16,499 nucleotides of DNA, taken from assembly GCA_018715465.1 (NCBI GenBank), contig DVLN01000017.1:1-16499 (forward strand), written 5' to 3'. This DNA is from Candidatus Faecivivens stercorigallinarum (GTDB lineage: Bacteria > Bacillota > Clostridia > Oscillospirales > Ruminococcaceae). This document shows, in pieces, positions 13,579 to 16,499 of the stretch (positions are counted from its first letter, which is position 1; each line of letters opens with the position of its first letter). The position numbers were made by a program, and so were the translations under genes. The notes beneath the pieces were generated by a model, which ran no database searches, was not told the DNA's origin, and was given only the letters and a program-made list of their open reading frames with translations.

Positions 13579-15255
13579 TTATACCCGCGTTTTGCCCGAT
13601 TTACGCAGTTCGACACGGCGGATTTTACCGCTGATTGTCTTGGGCAGTTCATCGACAAATTCGATGACCCGCGGGTATTTATACGGCGCGGTCTGCTGTT
13701 TGACATAGGTCTGGATCTCCTTTGCCAGCGCATCCGAAGGGGTGTAGCCCTTTGCAAGGACAATCGTCGCCTTGACAACCATTCCGCGGACCGGGTCGGG
13801 TACGCCGGTAACGCCGCATTCCAGAACCTGCGGCAGCTCCATCAGTACGCTCTCGATCTCAAACGGCCCGATACGGTAACCGGAAGACTTGATGACATCA
13901 TCCGTCCGCCCGACATACCAGAAAAATCCGTCTTCGTCTTTCCATGCGGTATCACAAGTATGATAATAACCATCATGCCAGACATCTTCGGTCTTTGCAG
14001 CATCCGGGTCGCCGCCATCATAGTACTTTTGGAACATCCCAATCGGATGAACCCCTTCCGGTGTGCGGACGACGATCTCCCCGGTTTCTCCGGGAGGAAG
14101 CGGCTGATCGTTTTCATCGACGATATCGACGTCGTACAGCGGGGAGGCCTTGCCCAAAGAACCGACCTTTTCGTCTTTCGCGCCGACAAAGTTGCCCATC
14201 AGCACTGTCGTTTCGGTCTGGCCGAACGCCTCATGGATCCGAAGCCCAGTCTTCAATTCAAACTGGCGGAAAACTTCCGGGTTAAGTGCCTCACCGGCAG
14301 TCGTCACATATTTAAGGGAAGAAAGGTCATAGTTTTCCAGCCCTTCCTTAATCAGGAAGCGGTAGATGGTCGGCGGCGCACAGAAGGTCGTAATCCGGTA
14401 TTCCTGGATTTTTGCCAGCAGGTCGGCAGGTATAAACCGGTCAAAGTCATAGACAAAAATCCCCGCAGCCAGAAACCACTGTCCATACAGCTTGCCCCAG
14501 ACCGACTTGGCCCATCCGGTTTCCGATACCGTCAGATGCAGCCCATCCAGGTCGACGTTGTGCCAATATTTTGCCGTCACGATATGGGCGATTGGATAGC
14601 TGAAATCATGGCAGACCATCTTCGGGTAACCGGTCGTACCGGAGGTAAAATAAAGCAGCATCGTATCGCTCGCCAGCGTCTCCATCCGCTCGGTCATCGG
14701 CGCGGTCTGTTCGATCATCGCATCAAACGGCAGCCAGCCTTCCCGCTCACCCCGAACGATAAAGCGAGTGCGGATATCCGGGTAATCCTGCATGGCACCT
14801 TCAACATGCTGGCAGACCTCATCCTCCGCGCTGGCGACAATCGCGGTCACACCCGCGCTCTTAAAACGATAGAGATAGTCCTTCGCGGTCAGCAGATGAG
14901 TCGCCGGAATCGCAATCGCACTCAGCTTATGCAGCCCCAGAATTGCAAACCAGAACTGGAAATGGCGCTTAAGCACCAGCATGACCCGGTCACCCCGGCG
15001 GATGCCCTGGCTGTAAAAAAGAGCGGCGGCACGGGAGGCATACTCGCTGATCTCCCCAAAGGTAAAGGTACGCTGTTCGCCGGCGACATTGCACCAGACC
15101 ATTGCACGGCGCTGCGGTTCATTGCGGGCGATCTCGTCAATCACATCATAAGCATAGTTGAAATGCTCATCATAGACCGGCTCAAACCGGCAGATGACGC
15201 CGTCCTGATCAAAACTTTCTCTGCAAAACTTCTGATGCAGCAGTTTCATATCCAT
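13579..15255 (-). CDS. Acyl-CoA synthetase (AMP-forming), medium-chain type
   Basis: A 558-residue ANL-superfamily enzyme that activates a carboxylic acid with ATP to an acyl-adenylate and then the CoA thioester. Its N-terminus FNYAYDVIDEIA (about 32-43) is typical of the medium-chain (ACSM-like) branch. Key motifs are all present: the P-loop YFTSGTTGYPK (202-212), TTAGEALNP (318-326), the A5 motif HEAFGQTET (341-349), Asp435 in HTCDTAWKDEDG, the hinge region GRTDDVIKSSGYRIGPFEIE (449-468) and the C-terminal catalytic Lys544 in KTISGKIRR. It should therefore be complete and active in the cytoplasm. The substrate (short or medium-chain, branched or aromatic acid) is undecided. The ATG at 15255 has AAAGGA nine bases upstream; an in-frame extension to 15336 runs through the leader. 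It is monocistronic with its own promoter and terminator. Confidence 0.9.
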   Translation of the reverse strand: MDMKLLHQKFCRESFDQDGVICRFEPVYDEHFNYAYDVIDEIARNEPQRRAMVWCNVAGEQRTFTFGEISEYASRAAALFYSQGIRRGDRVMLVLKRHFQFWFAILGLHKLSAIAIPATHLLTAKDYLYRFKSAGVTAIVASAEDEVCQHVEGAMQDYPDIRTRFIVRGEREGWLPFDAMIEQTAPMTERMETLASDTMLLYFTSGTTGYPKMVCHDFSYPIAHIVTAKYWHNVDLDGLHLTVSETGWAKSVWGKLYGQWFLAAGIFVYDFDRFIPADLLAKIQEYRITTFCAPPTIYRFLIKEGLENYDLSSLKYVTTAGEALNPEVFRQFELKTGLRIHEAFGQTETTVLMGNFVGAKDEKVGSLGKASPLYDVDIVDENDQPLPPGETGEIVVRTPEGVHPIGMFQKYYDGGDPDAAKTEDVWHDGYYHTCDTAWKDEDGFFWYVGRTDDVIKSSGYRIGPFEIESVLMELPQVLECGVTGVPDPVRGMVVKATIVLAKGYTPSDALAKEIQTYVKQQTAPYKYPRVIEFVDELPKTISGKIRRVELRKSGKTRV

Positions 15256-15344
15256 ATTTTCAAATCCTTTCCTCCGCCAGACCGGCCGCCAAACCAAAAA
15301 CAGCACGGAATATGCTCCGCAAGCCTTCCCAACCACCGGCAGGA

Positions 15345-15357
15345 CCGCTGCCAGCGG
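15345..15357 (-). other. Small hairpin in the acyl-CoA synthetase leader
   Basis: CCGCT-GGC-AGCGG on the minus strand forms a perfect 5-bp stem with a triloop within a GC-rich leader of about 145 nt. A second short stem, CGGA-GCATAT-TCCG, follows. The leader does not match any riboswitch class I recognise. Confidence 0.4.
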
Positions 15358-15405
15358 CGGAAAGACTTCCGGAGCCGCGTAATTTCAAATCTATAATCAC
15401 TATAT

Positions 15406-15434
15406 ACTTTAATACCTTTGGAGGGATTTGTCAA
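15406..15434 (-). promoter_or_regulatory. Promoter for the acyl-CoA synthetase gene
   Basis: A perfect -35 TTGACA (minus strand, 15434-15429) is followed after 17 bp by TAAAGT (15411-15406), four of six matches to the -10. Transcription would begin near 15399, leaving a leader of about 145 nt before the start codon. Confidence 0.68.
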
Positions 15435-15477
15435 TGTGCGTTTGGGCAACATCTGCCAATCGGCCAATTTTTAAAGG

Positions 15478-16311
15478 TTATTTCCGTACATTTCCACTGC
15501 TGATTCCCTGCACCTGATCCCCCAGCGGCAGCCAGTCGAGCGCGCGCAGGATGTATTCATCCCAGAAAGCCCAGTTATGGACGCCGGGGCCCTCTTCCCA
15601 GGTCAGCTTGACTCCCTGCTCCCGCAGAAAATCACGGTAATCGCAGTTGGGCTTATAGAGAAAGTCTTCGGTACCGCAGCACTGATAAATCTCGGGAATT
15701 TCCTTCCCTTCCTCTTTCAGCTTCAGCAGCAGGGCGCGGTAATCCTTGTCGCTCCCCACCAGTTTGGACAGGTCGCCGAATACGCTCTGATAAAAACCGC
15801 GGCGGTGGGTCGGCATCGGGTCATCCGGTGTCGAAGCGAGCACCCGCTCGATGATCAGACCGGCGGACAACATAATGATCCGCCCGAAGGTGTCGGAGTA
15901 TTTCAGCCCATTGACGATCGCGCCATATCCGCCCATCGACAGGCCTCCGATGAAGGTGTCCTCCCGCTTGTCCGACAGATGGAAGGTATCGCGGGTAAAC
16001 TCCACCAGATCTTCACCGATAAACTTTCCGTAATAGTTTTCGCTTTCGGGATTGTCGACATAGAAGCGGTTCTCGCCCGACGGCATGACGACACACAGTC
16101 CTCTGTCCTGTGCCCATGCCTGCAAACGGGTTCCGGTCACCCAGTCGGTATAGTTGCCGAAGATGCCGTGCAGCAGATAAAGGGTCTTAAAGGGTTTCTT
16201 TTCCGGTTTGGCCATACCGGGGAAAACCGCCTTGTCGGTCGGAATGATGACGTTGACGGTTACGGTGCGCATCAAAGATTTGGAGAAAAAGTCTGCCTGA
16301 ATCAGTGCCAT
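15478..16311 (-). CDS. Esterase-D-like serine hydrolase
   Basis: A 277-residue alpha/beta hydrolase of the esterase D / CE1-like group, which includes S-formylglutathione hydrolases and acetyl or feruloyl esterases. The oxyanion region LYLLHGIFGNYTDW is at 44-57, the nucleophile Ser125 in IGGLSMGGYG (121-130), the acid Asp216 in CCGTEDFLY and the histidine His245 in GPGVHNWAFWDEY. The triad is complete. No signal peptide is seen, so it acts in the cytoplasm, perhaps deacylating small sugar esters or short acyl esters; the true substrate is unknown. The start has an ideal AAGGAGG nine bases upstream. It has its own promoter with a palindrome in the spacer. No clear T-rich terminator follows its stop, only an imperfect TTGGCA/TGCCCAA pairing, so some read-through to the synthetase gene is possible. 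Confidence 0.87.
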   Translation of the reverse strand: MALIQADFFSKSLMRTVTVNVIIPTDKAVFPGMAKPEKKPFKTLYLLHGIFGNYTDWVTGTRLQAWAQDRGLCVVMPSGENRFYVDNPESENYYGKFIGEDLVEFTRDTFHLSDKREDTFIGGLSMGGYGAIVNGLKYSDTFGRIIMLSAGLIIERVLASTPDDPMPTHRRGFYQSVFGDLSKLVGSDKDYRALLLKLKEEGKEIPEIYQCCGTEDFLYKPNCDYRDFLREQGVKLTWEEGPGVHNWAFWDEYILRALDWLPLGDQVQGISSGNVRK

Positions 16312-16357
16312 ATTAAATATCCTCCTTTAGCTTTAAGTAAAACGTTGTAGTACAATT

Positions 16358-16386
16358 AGGATACCATATCCGACATGGGATGTCCA
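16358..16386 (-). promoter_or_regulatory. Promoter for the esterase gene with internal palindrome
   Basis: On the minus strand TGGACA (16386-16381, five of six to consensus) and TATCCT (16363-16358) with an upstream TGG extension are spaced by 17 bp. A perfect inverted repeat, GACAT-GGG-ATGTC (16372-16384), overlaps the -35 and spacer, where a bound repressor would block RNA polymerase. Confidence 0.65.
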
Positions 16387-16439
16387 TACCTTTTCCGCAT
16401 TTTTCCAAAAAAAAATCCTGTATGGATTGCATTCGGGCC

Positions 16440-16468
16440 TTTTCAATTTCCGGGAGGTATGGTATAAT
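16440..16468 (+). promoter_or_regulatory. Divergent promoter reading out of the window
   Basis: TGGTATAAT (16460-16468) is an extended consensus -10; TTTTCA (16440-16445) is a partial -35 at 17-bp spacing. It faces right, so a plus-strand gene probably begins just beyond the end of the sequence. No coding start is visible within the window. Confidence 0.6.
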
Positions 16469-16499
16469 AATTAACAAGATAATTTTAGCTTTAAACAGC

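Noticed and set aside
13960..15396. Plus-strand open frame (478 codons) opposite the acyl-CoA synthetase
   Set aside because: The opposite strand carries every ANL-family motif in one frame; this frame shows none and even runs through the synthetase promoter side.
15441..15477. Possible terminator after the esterase gene
   Set aside because: Only an imperfect TTGGCA/TGCCCAA pairing with no T-rich tail; not enough to call.

Overview
The window looks like chromosomal core DNA from a mid-GC, anaerobic, low-oxygen-lifestyle Firmicute of class Clostridia, most like the Oscillospiraceae/Ruminococcaceae gut lineages (inference). Support comes from the clostridial 2[4Fe-4S] ferredoxin, the Bacillus/Clostridia-specific RicT and c-di-AMP receptor (DarA/PstA) genes beside holB, strong AAGGAGG ribosome binding sites and sigma-A-type promoters. 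I see no tRNA, rRNA, CRISPR array, IS element, phage gene or obvious frameshift. Sixteen protein genes are supported: two read rightward at the left end and fourteen read leftward.

Left end (1-1970, + strand): a flavodoxin-fold NAD(P)H-dependent FMN reductase with its own terminator, then nagA (N-acetylglucosamine-6-phosphate deacetylase) with its own promoter. nagA converges on a ferredoxin gene, and the two share one hairpin terminator.

1985-5917 (- strand): a housekeeping cluster transcribed as decarboxylase (YaaO-like) - darA - holB - ricT, followed by the separately promoted ferredoxin. The order matches the yaaO-tmk-darA-yaaR-holB-ricT region of Bacillus subtilis, but tmk and yaaR are absent. 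darA and holB overlap by one base and holB and ricT are 21 bp apart, so these three are probably co-translated.

5978-9221 (- strand): two surface-glycan genes, a GT4-type glycosyltransferase with a long acidic Gln/Glu-rich tail and, downstream, a membrane polyprenyl-phosphate sugar-1-phosphate transferase. Each has an extended -10 promoter. No flippase, polymerase or nucleotide-sugar genes lie beside them.

9412-13256 (- strand): rpiR-type regulator, HI0933-family flavoprotein, Ham1/RdgB-like nucleotide pyrophosphatase, TrmO tRNA methyltransferase and a 67-residue clostridial small protein, mostly tightly spaced. 

13257-16499: a 322-bp intergenic region with the rpiR promoter, a 13-bp tandem repeat and the terminator of the next gene; then a medium-chain-type acyl-CoA synthetase and an esterase-D-like hydrolase, each with its own promoter; finally a + strand promoter that reads out of the window. 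Most of the region is ordinary housekeeping DNA. The items most worth a second look are the tailed glycosyltransferase, the reduced darA-holB-ricT cluster, the repeat-rich rpiR control region and the palindromic esterase promoter.
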